64,000 bases of DNA from Branchipolynoe longqiensis (taxonomy: Eukaryota > Annelida > Polychaeta > Phyllodocida > Polynoidae), in assembly GCA_030323885.1 (NCBI GenBank), contig CM059193.1, forward strand, positions 96,588,852 to 96,652,851, read 5' to 3'. Below the pieces are notes generated by a model. The model was not told where the DNA came from. It worked only from the letters and a program-made list of their open reading frames with translations, and searched no databases. A program made the position numbers and the translations under genes. Below, in pieces: positions 1-10,821 of this stretch. Position 1 is the stretch's first letter. Each line of letters opens with the position of its first letter.

Positions 1-3000
1 ATTAAAACATTGTATTTATTAAATGGTATTGCTATGTATCTTTTCCTACCAAAAAGTATTAAAATAAATATATATGTACTAATCATTCTATTGGGTTGTC
101 TAGCAGTCCTATCCTGGAGACAATGGTGTGGGAGAAACTGGACTGCCTCAAAGACCCTGTAATACTAAGACAGCTCACTCAGCCTGTACTGTGTAATCAA
201 AATGATCAAACCCACCGCTTGGTGGGCTGGCTGTTCTCTTTGTTAAACAGGTGCTATAGTATATGTATAAATGTATGAATGTGAAAGATCTGTGATGATG
301 GCGATGCTGATGATGATGCTGATGATGATGTGTATTTGTTCATAGCAATTTCATATTGATGTGTATGCATTCTTACCTATATCATGTATAATATAATTGT
401 ATGTGTTTACATGTGAAACACCAACCAGCAGCTGGGCTGATCAAACCCACCACAAGGTGGCACTGTGAACTTTACATGCAACATCTTGGTAACTAGCAGT
501 ATTTTACCCGCTAGAATCTTTATAGGAAATAGAATCCTAACTTCTGTGTGTGGAGGCTGGAAAGCACTAATGTATGATATTACTCAAGCGATGATCCGCT
601 TACTGTATCTGCTTACTATGTATGCTTACTATATATGCTTACTGTATCTGCTTACTATATAAGTTCCAAGAAATAGTAAACCAACAGAAATTAAGTGTGG
701 TAAAGTCTAGTAGGGAGGGGTGGCTGGCTCCTCCTGCTGTGCTGTCTCCAGGTCATCTGTCTGCCACACCCCCTGCCCAGCTCTTTTATTCAGATGGCAC
801 ACATTCAAAATACAGGTACACAGTTGCTGGGAGACTCCTCAGTCAGAGAGAGTAACATGGCATTTTATTGGCTGAACTCCTCCAGTCAGTGGTGGGGGGA
901 GGCACGGTGGGAGTGGGTGGTCCCCCACCACTCCCATCAGCCCCCCCCTGCTGGGTAAGGGGGTGGGGGGGCAACCCACCCACCCCAAGTAAGATACATA
1001 TTTTCCATCAAATTCACCAATCAAACTTACATGGGAGTATCAACCCTATTTATCTTTACATAACACCGGTGGTCACCAGTACCTTAGATTGGGACAACTC
1101 CAAAATAGTAGGAGTTTCTACATGCCTTTCTTTGAGAATTACATATTGCATCATCTTTAGTTCAGCAAACTGCCACCAGGTGGGGCATGTATGGCTCACC
1201 ACACACACATGCACACCCACACACTCCAACTCCCACCCCCAGCCTGACACCTGGATTTGGCAGGTCCTGCAAACACTCACACACACACTACCCCCATGCA
1301 TTGTCACCTATGTGTTAACACTCCCTCAGATACTGGCATCTGTAAATCATACCATAACAGGCACACAAAACTCAGTATCTTGACTTAATTATTGTACCCA
1401 TTCTGTGCCATTCTTCACAGACTATTTGTCTGGGTGAAGAAACCACAGTCTGCAGCAACCGTATATGCTGGCCTTAGTTTCAGCATTTACCTCCCTTTAT
1501 ACAATATATAATACTAACAGACTTCAATTCAGTAATACATGTAAATATACTAATACAGTAATTTTCCAGAGTTCTTATCTCCAGTGGTTATATTTGATGT
1601 AGAACCTTAGAACAATCTTATATTAATTATCACTTCACTTAATATACATAATCTACCATGGTTTCACAACTTGGTTTGAATAGTATGCATATGTATTTAC
1701 CAACATGATAGAATGAATTAGGTATTATTAAATAGGTTTTATAGTGGTGCTGATATAATTGGAATATTATTATAATGAATTTATACAAATAACTGGATGA
1801 TTTAAATATGATTAAAATAGTTTTCTTAATGCTTCACATATGAGTTTCGTGAAAAGTAGATATTTTAGAATTTATTTAAACTATTATTTATTTATGAACC
1901 AGACCTAAAAAGTCGGAATATTTTACAATCTGACGGCGGCGACGAACATTCCGGTTGTGGGGCCGTGTGTAGGATATGAGTCCACAGTTTGGTTAGATTC
2001 AGCCCAGGCAGTGTTTGCTTGTATTTAAACAAGACATCCCCATATAAGGGTCGCTCTGTTAACGCGTCGTTATCGCGCCGCGTAGTGTGCCCAGTTTTAT
2101 CGGCCTCACGATGATGTTGTAGCGTTTTTGTTGTTCATAGAAACTCGGGTCGTCCAACATGTTCAGCATTTCACGATAGATTCTAGCCGTGCAACGTTTT
2201 CATGAGCGTTACATAAATACAAAAAGTGACTCAATAAGCTATATATAAAATATAATAAGTGTTATTTTGATTATTATGTAATAACACTATTCTTTGCTAT
2301 GTCGAACACATTTTTGGACACCGTCTCACCGTCTAGACGGCAGCACTAAAAATCCGGAATAAGTGTGTAGTATCACAAGTGGGTGCCTGTCCTAATACGA
2401 CATCTGATGTTTATATTTTTCCTTAAATATTTATACCGCCTATCATCTATACGTCTGAATAGACTTTTTTTCATCAGCAGACAGTTTGTAGATAGAAAGC
2501 CTGAGACTAGACTTTTACTGATCCAAGGGATTTCTACCCCTCACACCACATAGACATGGTATGGGAGCAACTGGCCTTTGATGATGCTGTAAATTATACA
2601 CTGCGGTGGAAATCCAATTTGGCAGAGGTGACCACAGGGGGGGGGGGTTAATAGAAAGATAAACCCCAATAAACAGGCAAACAAGACAACCACTCATCGG
2701 AAACGGAAACACAGGCTTCTCCCCATGTGGGGTGAGAGGCACGTCCTGCACAAATAAGACCAATTATTTGTTGTTTTAACCCAAAAAACAACAACCTTGT
2801 TTCTTAGACATTACCGCGAAAAATCAGGCAACAACTAATTTCTTTATCCAAACAGCCCAAAAAAGACCACCACCTCAAGTTTATTTTAGTTTTAGAAGAA
2901 TACAAAATATTTATATATCGTATAATTCGGACAAAATATGACTGAGAAACAAGCACAGGGTTTGGTACAGCGGAATGAGGGAATGGGGAATGGGGAAAGC

Positions 3001-3060
3001 ACCTCATAAGTATTGGACTTCTGCTTTCTCCTTTTTCATGTGAAAGATGACTGATGATGA
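1..3060. other. 5' flank, no gene seen
   Basis: AT-rich non-coding sequence. It holds a short GATGATGCT microsatellite near 293-335, a short TGCTTACTATATA repeat near 598-660, a CA-rich stretch at about 1195-1300 and a small GC-rich patch at 890-990. The open frames here (for example 868-1383) are low-complexity or overlap on both strands and show no protein family. A SINE tail fragment at 2335-2412 is listed separately. Confidence 0.6.
2335..2412 (+). repeat. SINE 3'-region fragment
   Basis: The stretch reads like the body of the tRNA-derived SINE seen at 3362-3650: a GCAGCACTA start, then TCACAAGTGGGTGCCTGTCCT, then a degraded CATCTGATGTT. The tRNA-like head is absent. It is an old, truncated copy. 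Confidence 0.5.
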
Positions 3061-3142
3061 GCGCGTTGGGGGTCCCTGAGCGCAGCGTGTTTGGCGCGCG
3101 GGAGGAGCAGGGCGGCGGCAGACGACATCTGACCCGAGGAGC

Positions 3143-3211
3143 ATGGAGTCGTCACTCCTCTCCCAGTTCCACTTCACACACAGCCACGGATTCCTACTGC
3201 AGGACTGCCAG
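3143..3211 (+). CDS. IDO-like gene, exon 1
   Basis: Candidate first coding exon of an indoleamine 2,3-dioxygenase-like haem protein, which opens the indole ring of tryptophan in the kynurenine pathway; some molluscan relatives became myoglobins. ATG at 3143 gives 23 codons, with FHFTHSHGFLLQD resembling the N-terminal segment of the family (aromatic residue, then a G-F-L-L core). It ends in phase 0 at a strong donor, CAG|GTAAGT. The 80 bases upstream are GC- and CpG-rich with no TATA box, as in a 5' UTR. The call rests on how well this exon continues into the better matched exons at 16409 and 49002. An exon this short would not be convincing alone. Confidence 0.6.
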
Positions 3212-3265
3212 GTAAGTCGTCTGCTTCATTCAAAAGTCGTCTGCTTTTCCCAAAAGTCGTCTGCT
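3212..3265 (+). repeat. short tandem repeat at IDO exon 1 donor
   Basis: AAGTCGTCTGCTT is repeated three times directly after the exon 1 donor. The same motif, degenerate and mixed with GTTTCAGTCAA, returns at about 5650-6180. The two parts are separated by SINEs, a MITE and a solo LTR, so they look like one old array split by insertions. Confidence 0.55.
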
Positions 3266-3361
3266 GTAGTAAATAAATAGTATGTTTCTGTACTAAGTGG
3301 TTCCTTCATTCTTTTTATTTATTCATCAAAATGCTAACAATGTTAGTAACATTTTGGGAGA

Positions 3362-3650
3362 TCATGGGATTCGAACCATCGAACCCAGCTCGAGTCAAAC
3401 CAATGACTTAAACATGTATGCTTGTTGCTTCCTGGCCTAGTGCTCATCATTTATTAGGATAGGGAAAGGACTTGTTGGCTCAGTGTCAGGATAATGTGAC
3501 TGTGAGTGGGATATCAGATCATGGTACTGGTGGTCTGGTCTCCCAGTAGGGAAGCACTATAAAGTCACTATGAGTGCGCAGTCACAAGTCGGTACCTGTC
3601 CTGATATGACCTTAGATGTTGTCAGGACGTAACAATCCAACAACCAACCA
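3362..3650 (+). mobile_element. tRNA-derived SINE, head truncated
   Basis: It starts near a B-box-like GGGATTCGAACC and runs through CGAGTCAAACCAATGACTTA, a TTAGGATAGGG segment, AGGATAATGTGACTG, GCACTATAAAGTCACTATGAG and CACAAGTCGGTACCTGTCC, and ends TTGTCAGGACGTAACAATCCAACAACC. The same order of blocks recurs at 15411, 23008 and, on the minus strand, 15955 and 49272. The body between head and tail is therefore a defined SINE of about 300-350 bp. Confidence 0.75.
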
Positions 3651-3653
3651 GAC

Positions 3654-3815
3654 GGGATGGCGACGGGATGGCCGAATGAGTTAGAGCGTCCGTCTCCCGT
3701 GCTTGGTAGATCGTGGGGTCGTGGGCTCGAACCCCGGTCGAGTCAAACCAATGAATTCAAAATTGATACTTTTCGCTTCCTAGCCAGGCGCTCGGCATTA
3801 TTAGGATAGGGCAAG
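3654..3815 (+). mobile_element. tRNA-derived SINE, 5' half
   Basis: Best tRNA-like head in the window: GATGGCCGAATGAG matches an A box of tRNA-Leu/Ser type, and GGCTCGAACCC about 45 bases later matches a B box. This copy abuts the previous SINE and stops after the TTAGGATAGGGCAAGG block, so it lacks the 3' body. An internal pol III promoter is expected from these boxes. Confidence 0.7.
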
Positions 3816-4287
3816 GAGCAGTGGAATGAGGAAGACCAATCGTCCACGATTGAAATTTCCCCTGCTTAAACAACTAATGTACCAACAAAAAAAAAAAACT
3901 CCCTAACCGCACCCCGCCAGTTAAGCTAGTGACATGTATCGACAGAAAATGGAACTAATCTATTCGGGTATTTTCCATAACTGGAAATCCGGATCGATGA
4001 AGTGGCATCTATTTGTATAGCGAATCCAGAAACAGAGGCCTCCAAATTTGATTGATTTTATTAGCAAATTACTTGGAAAAAGGAGCTGCCAATCGATAAT
4101 ATGTCCGGTAGGATACTTTTGAAGACAGCTCTTATTACATTATCGTGAATAAGCTTCCTCATTTGAAGGAAATATTTATATTTGTTGAGAATATCGGCAT
4201 CGCCTGTACAAAGTGCCGCCAAATGAGTGCTTCTAGATTCTGCCGAGAGATGTCACTAGCGGGGTGGCATGTATTGGTGGGTTGATA

Positions 4288-5061
4288 TAGACCTATTTCA
4301 TATGACGTCAGCATAGGTATCTAGGTCAGTGTGTGCGCTGTTTGGCTGGAGGACGACACACTGTCACACTGCAAACTCAATGGCTATGAGCAATCTTCAT
4401 ACAGAAAATGTTAAATATTTCTAAAACCACACCACCTAGAAACAAACCGTTTGTTACACATATAGACAACATATTCAACGAATAGATTATATTAAATTCT
4501 TAAGGTGAGGGTTCTGCATTTCTATTAATTTTGAATGAAATATACGTTTTGCATTGTGTGTGACAGCAAACTCAATGCATTGTCAATAGTCATGAGCAAT
4601 CTTCATACAGAAAATGTGAAATATCCCTAAAACCACACCACCTAGAAACAAACTGCCTGGTACACATATAGAAAACATATTCAACAAACAGATTATATTA
4701 AATTGATAACGTTTGGGATCTGTATTTCTATTACTTTTGAATCAAATAGACGTTTTTCACTGTGCATACCAGCAAACTCAGTGCATTGTCAATGGCCATG
4801 ATAAATCTTCATTCAGAAAAAGTGAAATATCTCTAAAACCACACCACCTAGAAACAAACCGCCTGGTACACATATAGAAACCATATTCTATGAAACAGAT
4901 TATATTAAATTTATATGGTTAGGGTTCTACATTTCTATTAAATTTGAATAAGATAAACGTTTTGCACTGCGCGTTCCGGCAAACTTAATGGCAGTGTGCC
5001 TTCGTTCTGCAGCCAAGCTGCGCGGGCATACACAATGTTTATATACATTGAAATGGGTCTA
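4288..5061. mobile_element. MITE A: TA-flanked TIR element with ~200-bp inner repeats
   Basis: The ends are inverted repeats, TAGACCTATTTCA at the left and TGAAATGGGTCTA at the right, each flanked by TA (4286-4287 and 5062-5063), as for Tc1/mariner-type insertions. There is no transposase. Inside are about three diverged direct repeats of roughly 195-205 bp, each starting near GCAAACTCAATG (about 4372, 4566, 4772, 4978) and carrying ACACCACCTAGAAACAAAC. A second copy in reverse orientation lies at 10803-12690. Related inner repeats with different ends lie at 26399-26902. Confidence 0.8.
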
Positions 5062-5259
5062 TAGTCCAGCTACAAGCCGGGCTGCCACCATTCTCGGCAC
5101 TTCTCGGTGAGTCAACAATGCACAAGCACCTCTCCTCCACTGACCTTTTTCAGCCACCCACCCACCCACACTACAAAGGGTGCTCCCTAGAGCGGACCTG
5201 GACATGTATATGCACTCTTAACTGAATGCCTACCTGCGTTTCCTTGTCTGTGTCGCTTC

Positions 5260-5592
5260 TGTAGTAGTCTGAACATGAGCTCTACTATCACGCGGTAGCA
5301 GCGGAGACTACGACGCCACCAGCGCAGTTCCACTACACTGCGCTAGGTGGCGGCACGGGTCACCACCGGTCAGACCCTAGCCGGGCTGACCTCTACTGCG
5401 TGTGGTTGACCCACCCCCCCACACACACCTATAGAGTCGATGTGGGATCTGGCAAGTCAGGGGGCGGGTCAGACAACTACTGACGCCGCGGAGAGCAGAG
5501 GGTTCAATAAACCAGGTGAAGCGTACCCTGAATTGAATCTTGGTGTTCTTTCGTGAGAGAAAGGGTGAGTCGGAGGGCCGTGGGCCATTACA
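5260..5592 (+). mobile_element. solo LTR of the gypsy family
   Basis: A 333-bp sequence that starts TGTAGTAGTCTGAACATGAG and ends GGGCCATTACA. It is the reverse complement of the LTRs at 30579-30913 and 47386-47729. CTTC lies directly before (5256-5259) and after (5593-5596), a 4-bp target duplication as usual for Ty3/gypsy. It was probably left by recombination between the two LTRs of a full element in the opposite orientation to the one at 30.6-47.7 kb. Confidence 0.88.
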
Positions 5593-5649
5593 CTTCTTTT
5601 CAAATCATTACCTTCTTTTAATTGATCAAAAATCATCAGCTGCTAGCAA

Positions 5650-6185
5650 AGTGCACCCAGTTCTTGTCAAAAGTCGTCTGATATAGTCAAAATTAGCATA
5701 CTTCAGTCAAAGTGTTCGTTTCCGTCAATAGTTCTCCGTTTCCATGACAGCTCGTTTGCTCCAGTCTAAATAATCTGCTTATGTGAAAAGTGGCTTGTTT
5801 CACAAAACAAGATCTAAGTTGTTCTCTTTTTCATTCAACTCAATGTATTTAAGCCAAAAGCGCCTATTTCCATTTAAAGTAGGGTTTTTGTGCTGATGTT
5901 GCTCATGCTTCAATAAAGAAAACTCTTCTGCTTCTGTCAACAGTCAGCTGTTTCAGTCAATGGCTGTACAATCTATCAAACGTTCCTTTCTTCTGTTAGA
6001 AGTAAGTATTTATTTCAGTCACATGTAGTCTGTTTCTGTCCAAATTCATATTAGGCTACCTAGTACACATCGCTGGCTATTTCTACGGTCATCAGCTATT
6101 ATCGAAATTTACCAGCTCCAGTCAAAATCCATCTTCAGCAGCAAACAAATTATTCATTTGATTTTTACTCAATTGTCGTCTGCCA
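5650..6185 (+). repeat. degenerate GTCAAAAGTCGTCTG-type repeat
   Basis: About 500 bases in which short blocks such as GTCAAAAGTCGTCTG, CAGTCAAA and TCTGTTTC recur irregularly every 20-30 bases. No reading frame. It resembles the short array after IDO exon 1 at 3212-3265. Confidence 0.5.
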
Positions 6186-6207
6186 TTCACCATTGTATGA
6201 TCGGTCA

Positions 6208-6803
6208 GTACATGTGTGTGCAGGCATGTCATAAGTACATGTGTGTGCAGGCCGGTCATAAGTACATGTGTGTGCAGGCATGTCATAAGTACATGTGTGT
6301 GCAGGCATGTAATAAGTACATGTGTGTGCAGGTGTGTCATAAGTACATGTGTGTGCAGGTGTGTCATAAGTACATGCGTGTGCAGGTGTGTCATAAGTAC
6401 AGGTGTGTGCAGGCATGTCATAAGTGCATGTGGGTGCGGGTGAGTCATAGGTACATGTCTGTGCAGGTGTGTCATAAGTACATGTGTACAGGTGTGTCAT
6501 AAGTACATGTGTGTGCAGGTGTGTCAAAAGTATGTGTGTGCAGGTGTGTAATAAGTACATACGTGTGCAGGTGTGTCATAAGTACATGTGTATACAGGTG
6601 GGTCATAGGTACATGTGTGTGCAGGCATGCCATAAGTACATGTGTGTGCAGGTGTGTCATAAGTAGATGTGCGTGCAGGTGTATCATTAGTACATGTGTG
6701 TGCAGGCATGTCATAAGTACATGTGTGTGCAGGTGTGTCATAAGTACATGTGTGTGCAGGTGTGTCATAGTACATGTGTGTGAAGGTGTGTCATAAGTAC
6801 ATG
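6208..6803 (+). repeat. 27-bp minisatellite, left part
   Basis: About 22 copies of a 27-bp unit: GTACATGTGTGTGCAGG followed by CATGTCATAA or TGTGTCATAA. Frames stay open on both strands because 27 is a multiple of three. The array breaks at 6803 and resumes at 10046, with a LINE between. Confidence 0.92.
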
Positions 6804-7200
6804 TTTTTTTTTTGTTTTTTTTTTATTGAGGCTGTATTTATACTGTCCATAGCATATCAGCCCAGGTACCCAGGCTTGTTTTCAATTCTGGCCAGTTGTA
6901 GTGTTGGTGTTATCTTATCACACAGTGGCTGCTGATAAGGTATTTGATTGCCTGCATTTCAGTAGCAGATAGATAAGTGGTTGATATGGTTAGTAGCCTA
7001 TGTTAGTTTTTTTGGATTTTCTTGGTATATATGTATTTATTTTTCTACTTTTATTACTAGACTAGCCTACTCCTATTTACATATCATAGGCTTGTACCTA
7101 GCTGTGTGGTGTGTTATCTGGCTACTTTTGGCATGGTTACCTTCCATTGGGCGTCCCGCTGGTGGGCCATGACATATCACATGCCCGTTTGCAGTGCAGT

Positions 7201-7692
7201 TTACTGGGGGTTTCCTAGCCTTATTTTGCACAAATATTTTTTGTATGTTTTTAGGTCAGGAATTTGTTGTTCATTTACCATTTGGGCATTCCACACCTTG
7301 GCAGCCATTTCCAGCATGCTTCTCTCATGAGCTTTTATTAGGCTTCTGGTCTGCTTTAGTAGTGACGCATTATTTGCTCTAGTAGTCCTTTGTGGTTTTG
7401 TTAGAAGTTTAATGTTTTGACTATAGCTATATGCTAATGTTTTCAAATGAATTATTCTCCTATTTTCTAGTAGTTTCACTTGGGTTCTTTTGTGTATGTC
7501 ATAGGTTTGGTGCAGCTTGTCTACTCTTAGACAGATTTTTAGGGCTCTGTTCTGCAGTGTTTGCAGTTTTTTTAGTAGTTCTTTTCTCGCACCCATGTAG
7601 TTTACATCTCCATAGTCAAAATAGGGGAGCACCATGCCCTTGAAGTTTTTTATTGACATTTCTTGTGTCATGTAGTCTCTTAGCTTTTGCAA
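7201..7692 (-). pseudogene. LINE RT C-terminal (thumb) region
   Basis: A 163-codon frame that continues the RT at 7817-9514 after a short gap. It has LRDYMTQEMSIKNFKGMVLPYFDYGD and LQNRALKICL, the thumb-side block that follows the palm in this LINE type. A matching block (LRYYMTQSMAIKIYKGMILPYFDYGD) in the LINE at 10.8-12.3 kb shows that the two are related families. The sequence between this frame and the T-run at 6804 is 3' UTR. Confidence 0.75.
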
Positions 7693-7816
7693 ATTGTGCC
7701 ACAGTTTGTGTTTACTTTTTTAAATTTTATTTATACATAGGTTGTAGTTTAGTTGGCAGTCCAACTCACTCGTTTAGGTAATTTGTAATGTGTCTACATT
7801 TTCTAGTGTTGGTTTC

Positions 7817-9514
7817 CTAGAACTTACAGTGTAGTTTTCTTTCTGGCATTTGTTTATGCGAGAAGAGTACTGTTTTTGATTTGCTTGTGTTGATGGTTAT
7901 TTTGTTGGACTCACACCACTCATCTAGTTTTAGTAGGAGTTTATTTAGTTTAGTTATTACCTCCTCCTCTGTAGTGCCATTTGCATATATGACTGTGTCA
8001 TCTGCATATAGTTGGAGGCATTCAGTTTGCAACCATTTTTCAAGGTCGTTTATATAGATTATCAAGAGTAGTGGCTCTAACCCAGACCCTTGGGGTACAC
8101 CACATGTGACAGGTTGGTTGTCTGATAGTGTATTGTTTATTTTTGTTTTCTGTTGCCTGTTGTTCAGGTAGCATCTTATCCAATCCATAGTGTTGGATTG
8201 TATACCCATGGTTTTTAGTTGTTCCAGTAGTATTTTGTGGTCTACTGTGTCAAATGCTTTGCTGAAGTCAATGAAGGCGGCTCCAGCTAATTGTTTTTGG
8301 TTCATTGATGCCATCATGTCATTTGTTAGGTTAGCTATTGTTTTTGATGTGGAGTGCAGTTTCCTGAAGCCCCCTTGTCTTTCGTTTAGTATATCGTTTT
8401 TTTCCAGGTGTTCATTGATGTGTCTATGAAACACTTTTTCAATGAGCTTGCCTGGGGTTTGAAGAATTGATATTGGCCTGTAGTTTCCCATGTTTTGTTT
8501 GTCTCCACCTTTGTGAATGGGGGTGATGGTTGCCATTTTCCAGGCTGAGATAAAATGCCCCTGCTCAAAGGAGATGTTGAATAGGTCTACTATGGTGGCC
8601 GGGATGGCTTGGAGTGCCTCTTTCAGTATTTTGGTTGGTATTTCATCTATTCCACTTGGTTTATTCGTGTCTATGGCATTTATTAATTTTTTTACTTCTC
8701 TGATATCTGTTTTGCAGGCGCGGATTTCGTTCTCCACAGTTCCTGATCTGTTTTCCCATCTTTTATTGAATTTTTCTGACAGCTTTTGCCCTATTGTGGC
8801 AAAGTGTCTGTTCAGTTTGTTTGCTGCATCTTTGTCTGTGAGCATTGCCCCTTCATTATCTTGGAAGTTTGTATGCTCTTCTTTGTTATTTTTTGGGAAT
8901 AATAGGTTTACATTTTTCCAGAATTTGTTTGTGTTGCTTCCCCAGTCTTTGTCCTGCTTTATTATGTATTTCTTTTTTGCTGTTCTCACAGCTTTGAGAG
9001 AGTTGTTTCTGGTGATGCGGTAGGCCAGTTTGTCTTCTATTGTTTCTGTGCATTTTGCTTTATCACCCAGTTTACTTTTGGTTGTGATGAGTGTTAGCAG
9101 GTCTTTGTCTACCCAAGGGTCTTGGTTTTTTGGTATTTTTATTTTCTTCATGGGACACATCTCATCAGTTGATTTTCTTATTTCTGTGATGATGTTGTCC
9201 CAATAGATATCAACATCATCTCTGTTTTGTGTGATGTTGTTTATGTTTTGGTGCAGATGATTTTTTAATGTATCTTCTGAGTAGTTGTTTAGGGACGTGC
9301 CCATTTTGTATTCATAGTGATTTGTGCTTTTGAGCTTTTTCCTGATTACATATACTAGTTTGTGGTCGCTTATACCCCAGCTTCTAGTGCCCCATGTTGT
9401 GGCATGGTTTGAGTTGGTTAATATTAGGTCTATTGTTGAGCAATTGTTGCTTAGCCTTGTGTTTTCAGTGATGAGCTGCTGCAGGCCTAAGATCTTGATG
9501 GTGGTTTGCAGCAT
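7817..9514 (-). pseudogene. LINE reverse transcriptase domain
   Basis: A 565-codon frame. In order it shows the EN-RT linker, KPSGIDEIPTKIL, NYRPISIL, QGGFRK, FIDFSKAFDTVDH, CGVPQGSGLEPLL, the catalytic YADDTVIYA and ITINTSKSKTVLF. This is the fingers-palm part of a LINE reverse transcriptase, which copies the element RNA at a nicked target. The usual GVPQGSxLGPLLF motif is altered (GSGLEPLLL), so even this open frame has decayed. It ends just after the palm; the C-terminal part is at 7201-7692 in another frame. Confidence 0.85.
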
Positions 9515-9539
9515 TAGTTTATTTTGTCATTGCTGCTGT

Positions 9540-10045
9540 AATTCACATTGAAGTCCCCTAGCACAAAGATTTCTGCATTTGTTGATTTTTTTACAGTGTT
9601 TATGCTCTTTTCTAGTTCTTCAAGGAATACTTCAATTTCACCTGACGGTGGCTTATAGAGGCTCGCTATGGCTACATTTGCTTGCTTTTCGTTTTTTTAT
9701 TAGGCACCATAGTAGCTCTATGTGCTCATTTGAGAGATTTGTTGGTTTTAGCTTTTCAGTGTCTAGGTTTTTGGTGGCTTTGCAGTAAATGGCAACCCCT
9801 CCACCTTTCTTTGTTTGGTTCATTGCATTAATGTGATGTCTGTCATTACGCACAAGCCTATATCCGTCTATATTGAGGGTGTTGTTTTGGTGTTTGTCAG
9901 TGAACCATGTCTCCGATAACTTTTGTACATCTAGATTGTCTTTTTTTAGATGCATTTTTATTATGTCTATTTTATTGGATGCACTCTGGCAGTTTAGGTG
10001 GGCGAAGTGTGTGCCCCTGCCCAGTTTGCATTCACTCTCTTCTAC
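9540..10045 (-). pseudogene. LINE AP-endonuclease remnant
   Basis: N-terminal part of the pol protein. Minus-strand translation shows LNCQSASNKID at the start, LSETWF, then GYRLVRNDR and GGGVAIY, the order of the APE-type endonuclease that nicks target DNA. Further on, LGDFNVNYSS (near 9555) is the conserved GDFN block, but it is in a different frame from the first part. A frameshift near 9653 and a stop near 9516 separate this segment from the RT. Not functional. Confidence 0.8.
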
Positions 10046-10378
10046 CATGTGTGTGCATGCATGTAATAAGTACATGTGTGTGCAGGTGTGTCATAAGTAC
10101 ATGTGTGTGCAGGTGTGTCATAAGTACATGTGTGTGCAGGTGTGTCATACGTACATGTGTGTGCAGGTGTGTCATAAGTACATGTGTGTGCATGCTTGTT
10201 ATAAGTACATGTGTGTGCAGGTGTGTCATAAGTACATGTGTGTGCAGGTTTGTCATAATTCATGTGTGTACAGGTGTGTCATATGTACATGTGTCTGCAG
10301 GTGTGTCATAAGTACACTGTGTGCAGGTGTGTCATAAGTACATGTGTGTGCAGGTGTGTCATAAGTACATGTGTGTGC
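10046..10378 (+). repeat. 27-bp minisatellite, right part
   Basis: About 12 further copies of the 27-bp GTACATGTGTGTGCAGG unit, continuing the array at 6208-6803 after the LINE. Confidence 0.9.
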
Positions 10379-10800
10379 ACACAACTTCAAGTACATCACT
10401 TTTGAATCAACATATCCATTTGCAAACATCTCAGTGCTTTATGGTCAGTCGGTGTCATGTTGTCCACAATACAGGCCATAAAAGACTGACATAACTTCAC
10501 ACGCTCGGAGATCTAACAATATATATATCGCAAAGCGCATTGTCAGCCACATTGTGCTTCACATAGTGAACTGTGTTATAAACCACATAATTCATAACAC
10601 AACAACAGATGTTCAGTGGACCACCATTTATTAGGTCCTGTCTAATGAAAATAACATGACATGTGCAGCATAGATAGTTTTTACTAACATAGATACTTTT
10701 TAACTCTGAAGATAAAGAAACAGTGGCTTTAAAGACCAGTTAACTCTTGTAAGAGAGGAAGGTATGACTACTATCAGCCATATCTTTAAACAACAATGTC
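10379..10800. other. no feature seen
   Basis: AT-rich intronic sequence between a minisatellite and a MITE. I see no reading frame, RNA gene or repeat family in it. Confidence 0.5.
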
Positions 10801-10821
10801 CATAGACCTATTTCAATGTTG

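Larger units (their letters stand above)
6804..10045 (-). mobile_element. 5'-truncated LINE inserted in the 27-bp minisatellite
   Basis: A non-LTR retrotransposon on the minus strand. Its A-tail shows as a T-run at 6804-6824, and its 5' end at about 10045 falls at the very start of the endonuclease, so ORF1 is missing. The minisatellite is interrupted at the same unit on both sides; CATG is shared at the two junctions. The pol layout (AP endonuclease, RT, C-terminal region without a visible RNase H) resembles Jockey/CR1-L2-type elements; I cannot fix the clade. Confidence 0.88.

Noticed and set aside
868..1383. 171-codon plus-strand open frame in the 5' flank
   Set aside because: Low-complexity Pro/Thr/His-rich translation over CA-rich DNA, open on the other strand too, with no family motif or splice support.
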